Origin: Volutella citrinella | Taxonomy: Eukaryota > Ascomycota > Sordariomycetes > Hypocreales > Nectriaceae | Length of the DNA stretch: 64,000 nucleotides | Direction of reading: 5' to 3' | Assembly (NCBI GenBank): GCA_034401135.1 | Contig: JAWZSP010000002.1 | Span: forward strand, 4,402,001 to 4,466,000 | Shown here: positions 54,727 to 64,000 of the stretch, in pieces | How the letters are laid out: each line of letters starts with the position of its first letter | How positions within the stretch are numbered: position 1 is the stretch's first letter | Position numbers and translations under genes: made by a program | The notes under the pieces: generated by a model | The model's input: only the letters and a program-made list of their open reading frames with translations | Database searches by the model: none | What the model was told of the DNA's origin: nothing

Positions 54727-56813
54727 AATTGAAAGTAGGGTTAAAGTCGGAGGGTGAGGACGACTGAGATTGTGAGTGACCCTGGGAGATCCTTTAATGA
54801 TTGCTGCAGATGGCGAGAAATATTTAACAAAAACTCGACTCGGTCAAGAAAAAGCGCATCACAGAATTTCGTTGTGGACTTGGCTCAACACCACAAAACC
54901 AGTTGGGCCCATGGCGGCCACTCACGTCACTGGCGTCGGAGAATGTAGACATTGTAGCCAGCTAGTACCATTCTAGCCCCCAATCCCCCTACGTCACGCT
55001 AGAACACATCAAATTGGACAGGCTGGCAGCTCTGGCGTGCGAACATCCGAGACATTGGCCCTTGTAAGCCCTTGCACAGTAACTAGCTAAGCGCGTCGCG
55101 CCCTGCGTGGCGGTTTGGACGCACGCAGCAATGACGTAGGGCTGCAGGCGGCCGCCGGCGCTCAGAGTCCCGGCGGTCTAGTCTAGGAGTGCCATAGTTG
55201 TCTGGATCTGGGCCTCCAACCAAGCCTGGGGAAACACGGGGTTGGGTTCCTGTCGTGCTGGTGGCGAAGGGCAGGGATGGGATCCCTGTATCGCCATGGG
55301 AATGTCAATTTTACATCGTCTTTTCGCATCATTGAAGGGAGTGTTGCAATCTACATGACGTAGATGGTGATGATTTATCCTTGAAAATGATGTACCTTGC
55401 TTTTATGGTTATTTCGGCTGGCCTCTGCGGCGGCCAGCCAGACAAGCGTGACAGGGCCAGACGTTATCTGCCTCTAGCCCAGTATTACGCACGGCTCTCG
55501 TAATCAGGCCGCAGCCCGTTTTGCATGGGTGAGTGTCCAATCTCGGGAAATGGCGGGCCACGTACTGCAACCCCGCGACTACCACGGCCAGGGACCCTGA
55601 ACAGTGCAGCCCCATCATGCTGCAAGGAGCCAAAAGTTGAAAAGACCCTGAGACCCTGATTTTCATGCCGCAGAATCCTCACGGCCTCCACTACGCACTT
55701 TGCGTTGGCCATCCTTGTACCAAATACTACGTAGTAACTTAACTTAGTATAGACCGCAGGAGGCATGTCATTTCATCGACCGACGACGCCACTATCGTGA
55801 AGATACGGCGATTCCAGCCGAGCGTTGGCCTCACCGGCCGGCCAAACAAAAGATCCCCGCGGATCAGATGCCGCCCGCACTAGCCTTGAGTAACTGATAT
55901 GTCACTTGCTCACCCTACGCCCGACGTCGCGGAGCGTTCTGTCCGCCAATGGCAGTGCGCAGTATCCTTTCCAGATCAGTCGTGGAGACATTACAGCACT
56001 CGTGCTGCACAGCTGGGCGTGCTCGCTCCAATCGGCCCCCAAATGGGAAAGCAGCAGAATGCGCTGGATGAAGCAAAATGCCACTTTCTTACCCCGGACC
56101 CCAAGCAGAAGCAGAGGCCGGCACGCTTCTTCTCTTCCCATCAGGCTTGGCATAATAAGGTTTGCAAAGCTCTCGGCTGCTATTGTTCATGGGTTGCCGA
56201 ATGAGGCAATGGTAGCGTCGCGTCCGAGAGGTCGGACCCGGATGCTCGGCTCGCGCTCGCTGCATTGGCAAACCTTGGTCCCCACCACGTTTTTGACATT
56301 CGCCACACCTTATTTAGCACCTTCCAGGTACGTACTGTACCATGCGCACAAATATCTGCGCATAAATATACTTCGTTAAAAAATTGTTGGAGCAGCATCA
56401 AATGGCGACGGGCCACCAGTGTGAAGAAGTCGGCAGAGCAGTGTGACAGCCATAGAGGTCGGCGAGGGCAGCGATAGACACACACAGGGAGCCGAGATAC
56501 CTGGGCCTTACAAAGCAGGTGGCTTGCAGGGGGGGCCTTGTCAGCTCAACTGCATGGACAGCCCATTGCAGCAGTCGACATGTTGCGCCAGGATTGATCC
56601 TCAGGGTCTTTGAGCCCGCCTCTCTCGTCCGAGGCCAGGCTGGCTCTCGTTTCTCCATTATCGGTGGCACAGGCAAAACAGCGTCACCAGACGGACGCGT
56701 GAGGCATTTTGCGCCAGGTCCCGGCCAGAGTTCCTGCGCTGGCGTCTCATCTACGTCATTCTGGATTTTACACGCACCCATTCATCCGACTTGTTTGCCG
56801 TATCGTGGCTGGC
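54727..56813. other. 2.1 kb gene-free divergent promoter region
   Basis: Between the AflR-like gene and the histidine kinase, transcribed divergently. Several open frames on both strands lack codon-usage or family support. GC-rich blocks (55080-55280) alternate with AT-rich ones. The kinase frame extends a little upstream of its ATG without homology. It may hold long 5'-UTRs or a non-coding RNA; nothing can be proved from sequence. Confidence 0.45.
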
Positions 56814-59800
56814 ATGGGGTGTGAATCCGTGCCTGAGCTAGATGAGCTCAACCTAAGAGAAGTCCTTGACGCCGACTCTCGGCCCACCTTCGTCATCGAC
56901 CTTGACCCAGATCAGGAAGCCCCCGAGGGCACCAAACTCATCCTACCTGTGTTTTGCAACAATGCTCTCCGGCTCTTTGAACGTCTCTATGATGGTCTTG
57001 TCGGCCCCGACGCCCAAGGACTAGAGCCATATGCATCCAGCAGTTCCCTTACCGGAACCGAGCCCGCATATGAAGAAGTGCAACCGACTTCGTATGAGGA
57101 ATTCAAACGATGGGCCACCGGCGTCACACCACACGACGACTCCAAGGATGTCTTCCCTCTGTCCTTGTTCTACGGCAATTACTTGTGGACCGGTTCGACT
57201 GTCCGTCAGCGCTGGAGGCTCATCAGTGGCAACCGTCTATGGCGTGCCGGCGAACCTCCTCATGACCTGTCATCCGGTATTCCGCCCGAGGTTGCCACCG
57301 GCGGACTTCTTGCAGAGCAGAAGGAGAGGGTCCTTGAAAAGGCAACTGAACCTATCGTTCCAGAAGATACCCTAGCTGTTTCCAGGGTACCTATTCCCAG
57401 ACGTACTTCAGCCCTGAGCACTGCTGTGGTTCCTGCCATCACTCCGTCCCCTGCCTTGGCCCTCTTGGCGGATTCCTCATCTGCCATTGGGTCCTCGACA
57501 CTCGTATCATCGAGACAGCATGATTTCACAAAGGCATACGCCTATCCGGATACTACGACGGGCAGTTCTGACGAGACCAAGGAGTCTTCCAACACCACGG
57601 GGTCCATTTTGCTCTCTCTTCCCGACAAGGCTGTCACCGACTGGACTGTGGCCGACCCTGCTGGTGTGTTGTCGCCGCATCTACAATACGCCCGCAGTAT
57701 TGACTGGAGCCAAACTTCTCTCGGCCCAATGAACGAGTGGACGCCCGAGTTCCGTCAGCTGGCCAACGTTTGCATGGGAAATCCTCACCCAGCAGCGATA
57801 TTCTGGGGCAGCGAGCTCACCATGTTATACAATGAAGCGTATGCTGAAGAGGTTGCTGGCAACCGGCATCCCTCTCTCATGGGCGCTACCTTTGCGGCAC
57901 CCTTCTCCGAACTCTCGGGATATGCCATCCCTGTCTATGCTGAATGTGCACGCACCGGCATTAGTGTGCGCAAGGAAGACGACTACCTGCCGATCAACAG
58001 GCGTAATCTTCTCGAGGAAACATACTGGGCCTGGTCCTTTACGCCCATCTATGGCAGCGCGAACCGCATTCAAGGCTTTTTGAATTGCGCCTTTGAAACC
58101 ACTGACAGCATATTGGATCACCGTCGTCTACACACCATTAACTTGCTGGGCAAAGTAACGTCTGAAGCCAAGACTATCAACAACTTCTGGAAGACCGCCC
58201 TCTGTGCTTTAGAGCCCAACCCCAACGACTTCCCCTTTGCCATCTTGTACTCTGTGGAAGATTCAGAAGATGCAGACCATTCGTCTGTTTCGTCCAATAG
58301 CACCATTTCCCTCAAGACTTGTCATCTACAGGGTACTATCGGGGTTCCCGATGGTCATATTGCTGCACCCAAAACCCTTGATCTGAAGCGGAGCCGTGAG
58401 GGCTTTGTTCCCTCGTTCCGAGAGGCGATGCGAACGCGAGAACCCACGCTATTACGCACTCGCGACGGCACCTTACCAGAAGCCCTCCTGGAAGGTTTGG
58501 ACTGGCAAGGCTTTGGCGATCCGTGCAAAGAGGCAATCGTTTTCCCAGCAAGGCCAACGCACGGGGAAGGGGTGTTGGGCTTTGTCGTCCTTGGTATCAA
58601 TCCTCGTCGGCCCTACAATAAACGATACATTGAGTTTACAGACATGATACATCGCCAACTGGCCACATCCTTGGCATCCGTCATACTGTTTGAAGAAGAA
58701 GTGCGTCGAAATAGGGATGCTGCTGAAGCTGCCGCGCTGGAACAGCAAAAGCTGACAGAGAAGCTTGCTTTACAAGACAACCGTCTTCGCCACATGACCG
58801 AGTTCTCACCACTGGGAATGTTTCTTATTAGCCCCGAAGGAGTTCTTAGGGAGGCTAACAATCGGTTTTTCGACATGAGTGGACTGCAGAAGGACATTCA
58901 GTATGAACTATCGTGGATGGATTTTATCCTCGAGACCAGCATTCCCACCATGAAGGAAGGATGGCGCATTCTAGTGGGCGAGCATGCGCCCTGGTCTGGC
59001 GAGTTGCAGCTCAAAAAACCGCCAGCCAAGATTCAAGGCGAAAGCATTGAGTTCTGGGTCTTGTTCATCGCCCACGCAGATCTCGCTCCCAGCGGAGCTT
59101 TGAGATCTGTCATGGGCTCCATAATGGACATTTCGCATCATAAATGGGCACAGGGCCTGCAGGATCGACGGCTACAAGAAGCAGAAGAAACACGACGCCA
59201 GCAAAATGAGTTTATCGACATTACTTCGCACGAGATGAGAAACCCTCTCAGTGCTGTTCTGCAGTGTGCGGATGACATCTCTGCCGCACTCAGCAAACAT
59301 CGCAATGATTCGACACCTCCGCCTACCAGCGTCATCGACTCATGCATCGAAGCAGCCCAGACCATTGTCCTCTGTGTGCAGCACCAAAAGTCCATCGTCG
59401 ATGATGTACTCACAATTTCCAAGCTAGATTCAAATCTCTTGGTAGTCACGCCCTCTGCTGTGCAACCTTCAGTCATCTTGGAGACAGCTTGGAAGATGTT
59501 TGAGCCCGAGATTAAAGCCAAAAATATCGACGTCCTATGCAACAGAGACTCGTCTTACGATTTACTGAGCGTTGATTGGGTCATGATGGATCCGAGCAGA
59601 GTCCTCCAGATCCTGATCAACTTGTTGGCAAATGCAATCAAGTTCACTGCCCTGGGCGCTAAACGAGTCATTACAATTGGTACCAGTGTATCCTTATTAC
59701 CACCCTCTTACGGCCTTGGTATCGAAGGATTCGAGTATGCCCCCCTAAAGTCAGACACAACCCAAGTCTCCACTTCCGAGGACTGGGGCACGGGGGAGTT

Positions 59801-60608
59801 GTTATATATATATTTTCAAGTCCAAGATACGGGGTGCGGTCTCACCGCTGAAGAGAAGCAGATTCTCTTCAAGCGCTTTCAGCAAGCATCCCCAAGAACG
59901 CATACAAAATACGGCGGCAGTGGCTTGGGTCTATTTATTTCAAAGCACTTGACTGAGCTACATGGTGGCCAGATCGGTGTCGCATCTGACGCAGGCAAGG
60001 GTAGTCTTTTCGCGCTCTACGTCCAAGGTCGCAGGGCTGGAGATCCCGAGAAATTGGAACCAGCACTGGCAGTCCTGACTGAGGGACTCTCGACAAAGCA
60101 GGAAGAAACAAAGCAGCCATCCAACTCATCAGACCATGCCGCCACAACAAGTCCAAAGAAAGACTTGCCTGAACCTGTTCCCACCTCCGCTTCCGAGGGC
60201 TTGGACATATTGGTTGTAGAGGATAACTTGATCAACCAAAAGGTCCTTGTTGCACAACTAAAAAAGGCGGGACACACTGTGAACGCTGTGAATGATGGTG
60301 TGGAGGCGCTGGAGTTTCTCGAAACGACACAGTTGCGCAAAACGGATGGCCGTGGACTCTCGATAATCTTGATGGACCTGGAGATGCCCAACATGGATGG
60401 CTTGACATGTGTACGGAATATAAGGGACATGGAAAGAGCGGGACACATTATCAAACATGTGCCTGTGGTTGCGGTAACGGCAAACATCCGCGACGATCAG
60501 ATTACCGCAGCCAAGAGGAGTGGCATGGATGATGTCGTGTCCAAGCCGTTTCGCATCCCCGACTTGCTGGGCAAAATCAGGGGACTGCTCAAAAGCCCGC
60601 ATATTTAG
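56814..60608 (+). CDS. Hybrid sensor histidine kinase with receiver domain
   Basis: A single uninterrupted exon of 1264 codons from ATG 56814 (MGCESVPELDEL). Domain order: a N-terminal region with a PAS-like fold (SIDWSQTSLGPMNEW, FWGSELTMLYNEAYAEEVAG, HPSLMG), a GAF-like middle, a second PAS near residues 655-790 (TEFSPLGMFLISPEG), HisKA with the phospho-acceptor His 806 in DITSHEMRNPLS, HATPase with N box ILINLLANAIKFT, G1 box QDTGCGL and G2 box GGSGLGLFISK, and a C-terminal receiver with Asp 1188 in IILMDLEMPNMDG and Lys in VVSKPF. It would pass phosphate by the His-Asp-His-Asp relay through the Ypd1-type carrier to Ssk1/Skn7. No transmembrane segment, so cytosolic sensing. Signal unknown. 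Confidence 0.95.
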   Translation: MGCESVPELDELNLREVLDADSRPTFVIDLDPDQEAPEGTKLILPVFCNNALRLFERLYDGLVGPDAQGLEPYASSSSLTGTEPAYEEVQPTSYEEFKRWATGVTPHDDSKDVFPLSLFYGNYLWTGSTVRQRWRLISGNRLWRAGEPPHDLSSGIPPEVATGGLLAEQKERVLEKATEPIVPEDTLAVSRVPIPRRTSALSTAVVPAITPSPALALLADSSSAIGSSTLVSSRQHDFTKAYAYPDTTTGSSDETKESSNTTGSILLSLPDKAVTDWTVADPAGVLSPHLQYARSIDWSQTSLGPMNEWTPEFRQLANVCMGNPHPAAIFWGSELTMLYNEAYAEEVAGNRHPSLMGATFAAPFSELSGYAIPVYAECARTGISVRKEDDYLPINRRNLLEETYWAWSFTPIYGSANRIQGFLNCAFETTDSILDHRRLHTINLLGKVTSEAKTINNFWKTALCALEPNPNDFPFAILYSVEDSEDADHSSVSSNSTISLKTCHLQGTIGVPDGHIAAPKTLDLKRSREGFVPSFREAMRTREPTLLRTRDGTLPEALLEGLDWQGFGDPCKEAIVFPARPTHGEGVLGFVVLGINPRRPYNKRYIEFTDMIHRQLATSLASVILFEEEVRRNRDAAEAAALEQQKLTEKLALQDNRLRHMTEFSPLGMFLISPEGVLREANNRFFDMSGLQKDIQYELSWMDFILETSIPTMKEGWRILVGEHAPWSGELQLKKPPAKIQGESIEFWVLFIAHADLAPSGALRSVMGSIMDISHHKWAQGLQDRRLQEAEETRRQQNEFIDITSHEMRNPLSAVLQCADDISAALSKHRNDSTPPPTSVIDSCIEAAQTIVLCVQHQKSIVDDVLTISKLDSNLLVVTPSAVQPSVILETAWKMFEPEIKAKNIDVLCNRDSSYDLLSVDWVMMDPSRVLQILINLLANAIKFTALGAKRVITIGTSVSLLPPSYGLGIEGFEYAPLKSDTTQVSTSEDWGTGELLYIYFQVQDTGCGLTAEEKQILFKRFQQASPRTHTKYGGSGLGLFISKHLTELHGGQIGVASDAGKGSLFALYVQGRRAGDPEKLEPALAVLTEGLSTKQEETKQPSNSSDHAATTSPKKDLPEPVPTSASEGLDILVVEDNLINQKVLVAQLKKAGHTVNAVNDGVEALEFLETTQLRKTDGRGLSIILMDLEMPNMDGLTCVRNIRDMERAGHIIKHVPVVAVTANIRDDQITAAKRSGMDDVVSKPFRIPDLLGKIRGLLKSPHI

Positions 60609-61024
60609 AATCGCTGATGTGAATGCGTTCGAATTGAAGCTCAGTTGTTAATATCACAGCGGCTATTGCCGAGAAGACATATTGATGCCCGACCTCTGTC
60701 CCCAGTGTGGACAACAGCCAACCAAGTCACATGACTCCCGCCGGACTACTTCGGGCCTTGCCACAGACCCCGTTTTCTGGGGTAGTGCGGGGAATGAACC
60801 TCGCTAGCAGCTGCTATTGGCTGGACACTTGGCCGATGGCGCGCACGGAAAGATGACCGAGCAGGACATGCGGAAGCTTCCTGAGCAGCCGAAATCCTGA
60901 CTCGCACCCATTCGCTGGTTGCTTAAGTTAAGCCGTGTTTCCAGGAGACCTTGGCCGAAAAATATAACCCAAAGACGACGTTGTACAAGCATCAATCACC
61001 CCTACCACCCAATCCCTGCCCACC
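60609..61024. other. Intergenic region, AKR promoter
   Basis: Contains TATAACC near 60963, about 60 bp before the aldo-keto reductase start, and a C-rich leader with CCACCATGG at the start codon. No gene. Confidence 0.55.
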
Positions 61025-62056
61025 ATGGCCGCACAGAACCGCCTCATCCTGGGTCTAATGACCATTGGCCCTGATCCTGCCCTGGGCGCCCGCATCACGT
61101 CCATGGACGAGTTCAAGAAATGCCTCGACTACTTAACCTCCAAGGGCTACAATGAGCTCGACACTGCCGCCCTCTACGTCGATGGCCAGCAGGAGCCTTT
61201 CACCCGCGATGCTGGTTTTGCTGAGCGCGGCTTCACTATCGCCTCCAAGATTATGCCCAAGCAGCCTGGCGACCACTCGCGCGAGAAGCTGCCCAAGGCC
61301 TGGGATGTCAGCCTCGAGAAGCTTGGCGTCGAGGGGACCGACATCTTTTATCTCCACGCACCTGACCATGCTACACCGTATGAGGAGACGCTCGCCGTGG
61401 TCGATGAGATGCACCGTGCCGGAAAGTTCAAGCAGCTTGGCCTGAGCAATTACTCCGCCTGGGAGGTCGCCGAGATTGTTGGCATCTGCGAGCGCAAGGG
61501 TTACGTGAAGCCCACCATTTACCAGGGCATGTACAACGCCATTAGTAAGTGCCCCATATTCCATCATCCCGCGTTCTGTCCTAACAAACCCCTAGCTCGA
61601 GCTCTGGAGGATGAATTGATCCCTTGTCTGCGCAAGTTTGGCATCGCTCTAGTTATCTACAACCCCCTGGCTGCCGGTCTCTTCTCAGGCAAGTATACAA
61701 GCCTGGAGCAGCCAGAGGAGGGACGGTTTAGTAAGACTACTGCCCTTGGTAAGATGTACATGGAGCGTTATTTTAAGCCCGCTACTATGGAGGCTCTCGC
61801 TATTATCGAGCCCGTTGCCAAGAAGCATGACATCCCGCTAATTGAGGTTGGTCTGCGATGGTGTGTTCACCACAGCGGGCTGCAAACCCCTGCCAAGGGT
61901 GGCAAGGACGGCGTTATCATTGGTATTAGCTCCTACGGCCAGCTTGAGCAGAATGTCGAGGCTTGCGAAAAAGGTCCTCTACCTGAGGAAGTGGTGGAAG
62001 CTCTTGACAAGGCCTGGGCTAATATCAAGGGTGACATTCCCCGATACTGGCGATAA
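61025..62056 (+). CDS. Aldo-keto reductase, AKR7-like (aflatoxin-aldehyde reductase type)
   Basis: Exons 61025-61544 and 61596-62056; 326 aa. A TIM-barrel NADPH-dependent reductase with the AKR tetrad visible: Asp and Tyr in NELDTAALYVDG, Lys in FTIASKIMP and His in DIFYLHAPD. The C-terminal NADPH site is in GVIIGISSYGQLEQN. The 51-nt intron is in frame; spliced sequence reads YNAITRALEDELIPCLRKFG, as in the AKR7 family, whereas the unspliced frame would add 17 residues. These cytosolic enzymes reduce aldehydes and dialdehydes, including detoxification of reactive carbonyls. Codons are strongly biased to G/C endings, a sign of good expression. Confidence 0.95.
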   Translation: MAAQNRLILGLMTIGPDPALGARITSMDEFKKCLDYLTSKGYNELDTAALYVDGQQEPFTRDAGFAERGFTIASKIMPKQPGDHSREKLPKAWDVSLEKLGVEGTDIFYLHAPDHATPYEETLAVVDEMHRAGKFKQLGLSNYSAWEVAEIVGICERKGYVKPTIYQGMYNAISKCPIFHHPAFCPNKPLARALEDELIPCLRKFGIALVIYNPLAAGLFSGKYTSLEQPEEGRFSKTTALGKMYMERYFKPATMEALAIIEPVAKKHDIPLIEVGLRWCVHHSGLQTPAKGGKDGVIIGISSYGQLEQNVEACEKGPLPEEVVEALDKAWANIKGDIPRYWR

Positions 62057-62340
62057 CCGGGCCGATTGGTCTCACAATTGTACTAGATAGAGCCCGAACT
62101 AAGGGCGGGTTTCAACCAAGGCATAGAATTTTCGTCACTTATAATTAAAAGCCATCAACAGACTCTACATAGACATCTTCCTCGGCTGATAGTCCAGTAG
62201 ATAGAAGCACGTGACAACAGGCATTGTGGGTCTTCACTGTTGCCTGCTCTTTCACCGCCCTCATCTCACCTCAGCTAAAACCCTCCACGAAAATATAATT
62301 TGACTGCTCTACTGACAGTTGAATAGCAGATTGTCATAAA

Positions 62341-64000
62341 ATGGGGTGAGTTTTAAATCATCGACTGCCGAATACGTGGGATTCATAATTGGCTAATCCC
62401 TGCAGGTACTCCTTGTTGTGGGAGATTAGGAACCAAGGGCGATGGAGAGAGGTCTGGCCGAGACTGGTAGCAGATGCCCGTGCTATCGTGGACGCTGCCG
62501 ATATAGACCTAACTGGCGATCGCATATGGGACATTGACGACGTCAACCGAAATTATGGAGGCTCAAAGGAAGCACTCAACAAGCTGCTGCACCCCCCGCC
62601 ACCCATTATCGATGAAGAGGAAGGCATCATATTCAATGGCATTCAGAATGAGTACGCTTTGGAAGACAAAGAGAGATTTTCACCGTCCGCGTGGAAGTTA
62701 TGGCTTACTCAAATGCAGCGGTTGTGAGCCGTTCATCCTTGAGGCTCCGGGGCCAACCAATTCCAATGAGTCAAATGGAGTTGATACCTGCAAAACCAAC
62801 CGGAGACCCTATGACATTGTTGCCTGCGCTATTCTCACACGAGCCAAGCAGCTCCTAGGGAGCGCATTCTATGCTGGGTATCTTAATCACTCACAGTCCT
62901 GTGGAAGGCCACTATGCTAAACTCCCTGGCAGACTGCCCACTAGGGCCGACGCAGAAGATGAAAATGACGGATGGCATCGAGCGCATGGCCTGATTGACC
63001 TTTTATGGCCTCAGGACAGCATACCAGAAGAGTCAGAGGAGGATGAGGCCAGCAACGCCGAGGACAATTGCCCCGATACCCAAGCGAATCAGTCATCTGC
63101 ATCAGGTGGAAAGACTTCATGTCCACAACAAACGCCTATTCCGGAAGCTCCCAACGCTTTCGTCTCGGGGAAGTGTCCGTTTCAGCTGAATATACCCACT
63201 GATTTACTTGATGCTACCATCGAGTGGATTCGACAGTGTGATACGGCCAAGCTTGGACATGAGAACTGTCGTCCAGCAGATTCCAAATCTACTTCGTCAC
63301 TTATGAGACTCATCGACGTCGAGAGAGGTTGTGTAGTTGCCGCTCCCCGAGATGCACCATACTTGGCATTGAGCTATGTTTGGGGCAAGCCACAGCAGTT
63401 CAAGCTCTTGACAACCAACATTCATGAGGTAATGGATGTTGGAGGTTTTGAGAAACATGGCATCAGCCTTGCTAAAACCATCCACGAAGCTGCTGCCCTG
63501 TGCCATAGGTTAGGGTATCGATACTTATGGGTAGATGCTCTCTGCATCATACAAGACAACTCACATGACAAAGTTCTGCAGCTGAACAAGATGCGAGACG
63601 TTTACAGCAATGCTTCCATCACAATCGTTGCGGCCGATGGGAACGAGGCAAACGCAGGGCTACTTGGTGCAAAGGCACAAACAATTGCATTCAAAACAAT
63701 TGAGAGTCCATATATTTGGTCACAATTCGTGGACTCTCTCTCCAAGACAACATGGGATACACGTGGCTGGACCCTCCAGGAAAAGGTCCTGTCGACACGC
63801 CTTCTTCTCTTTTCCCATGACGGGCCCTACTTTGTGTGTGGCTCTCTAATCCACAGTGTCAATGGATTTCAACGACTCAATTCCGACTCCTTCTACAATG
63901 AGAAGCCTGGTGGACTCTTCAATATTTCGCCGAACAAGCAATTGGATGCATACCTGGCTATTGTACAGCGATACTCAAAGAGGAAGCTGACGGTGGAGTC
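62341..64000 (+). CDS. HET-domain (heterokaryon incompatibility) protein, 3' partial
   Basis: Exons 62341-62345 (5 nt, ATGGG), 62406-62651, 62719-62877, 62945 to beyond the window. The N-terminal 180 residues (YSLLWEIRNQGRWREVW, acidic low complexity) are of unknown role. The HET domain follows with its three hallmark blocks: YLALSYVWGK, YLWVDALCIIQDN and TRGWTLQEKVLSTRLLLF. HET proteins trigger or transmit cell death on non-self recognition between hyphae. A stop codon in the frame at 62725-62727 is not a lesion: the intron 62652-62718 (GTACGC donor) removes it and joins FNGIQND to GCEPFILEAPG. The C-terminus lies outside, so partner domains cannot be judged. Confidence 0.88.

Noticed and set aside
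55409..56485. Several 60-157 codon frames upstream of the histidine kinase
   Set aside because: Frames on both strands overlap each other, composition is shuffled-looking and no family features appear.
62652..62727. Apparent frameshift/stop in the HET gene
   Set aside because: A GT-AG intron 62652-62718 in correct phase removes the stop and joins family-like sequence.
1..64000. CRISPR arrays, rRNA, intact transposons
   Set aside because: No repeat-spacer pattern, rRNA-like block, transposase or terminal inverted repeats seen; the DNA is eukaryotic.

Overview
The window is nuclear DNA of a filamentous ascomycete (Pezizomycotina; gene content fits Sordariomycetes, perhaps Hypocreales, but I cannot name a species). 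Support: almost every gene is split by 46-103 nt GT-AG introns with CTAAC/CTGAC-type branch sites; there are six Zn(II)2Cys6 regulators, a HET-domain gene, a fungal NLR and a hybrid histidine kinase; and there is no operon structure. All gene models below were spliced by hand so that phases close and the product matches its protein family.

Left part (1-12.5 kb): 3' end of a fungal transcription factor, a gene-poor 1.8 kb, an NLR-type STAND protein (alpha/beta-hydrolase, NB-ARC, TPR) on the minus strand, an amidase-signature enzyme, and a dipeptidyl peptidase III. From 12.5 to 20 kb: a small conserved-looking protein, an AsaB/CmcJ-like oxidoreductase with a frameshift, two Zn2Cys6 regulators, and between them the relic of a membrane-anchored cytochrome P450.

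Centre (20.8-44.3 kb): a dense run of redox and ring-handling enzymes: GST, FAD aromatic hydroxylase, tail-anchored cytochrome b5, ABM-type protein, MFS sugar-type transporter, Zn2Cys6 regulator, SnoaL-like protein, Baeyer-Villiger monooxygenase, two SDRs, FAH-family hydrolase, type I extradiol dioxygenase and cytochrome P450. No polyketide, peptide or terpene backbone synthase is present. I read it as a candidate catabolic/detoxification cluster using hydroxylation, meta ring cleavage and hydrolysis of the cleavage product. That would be unusual for a fungus, where ring opening is mostly intradiol, and it is the main candidate for a new system here.

Right part (44.4-64 kb): an unrecognised secreted protein, an O-methyltransferase, a CrtC/AttH-like lipocalin-fold protein, a decayed Zn2Cys6 regulator and an AflR-like regulator (looks like a tailoring mini-cluster or remnant), then a 2.1 kb gene-free stretch, a hybrid histidine kinase, an AKR7-type aldo-keto reductase and the 5' part of a HET-domain gene running off the end.

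Three genes carry lesions (AsaB-like gene, P450 relic, Zn2Cys6 gene at 50.9 kb). Some are single-base shifts that could be assembly errors. Two introns use GC donors. A 14-bp perfect palindrome recurs around the regulator at 18.1-20.1 kb.
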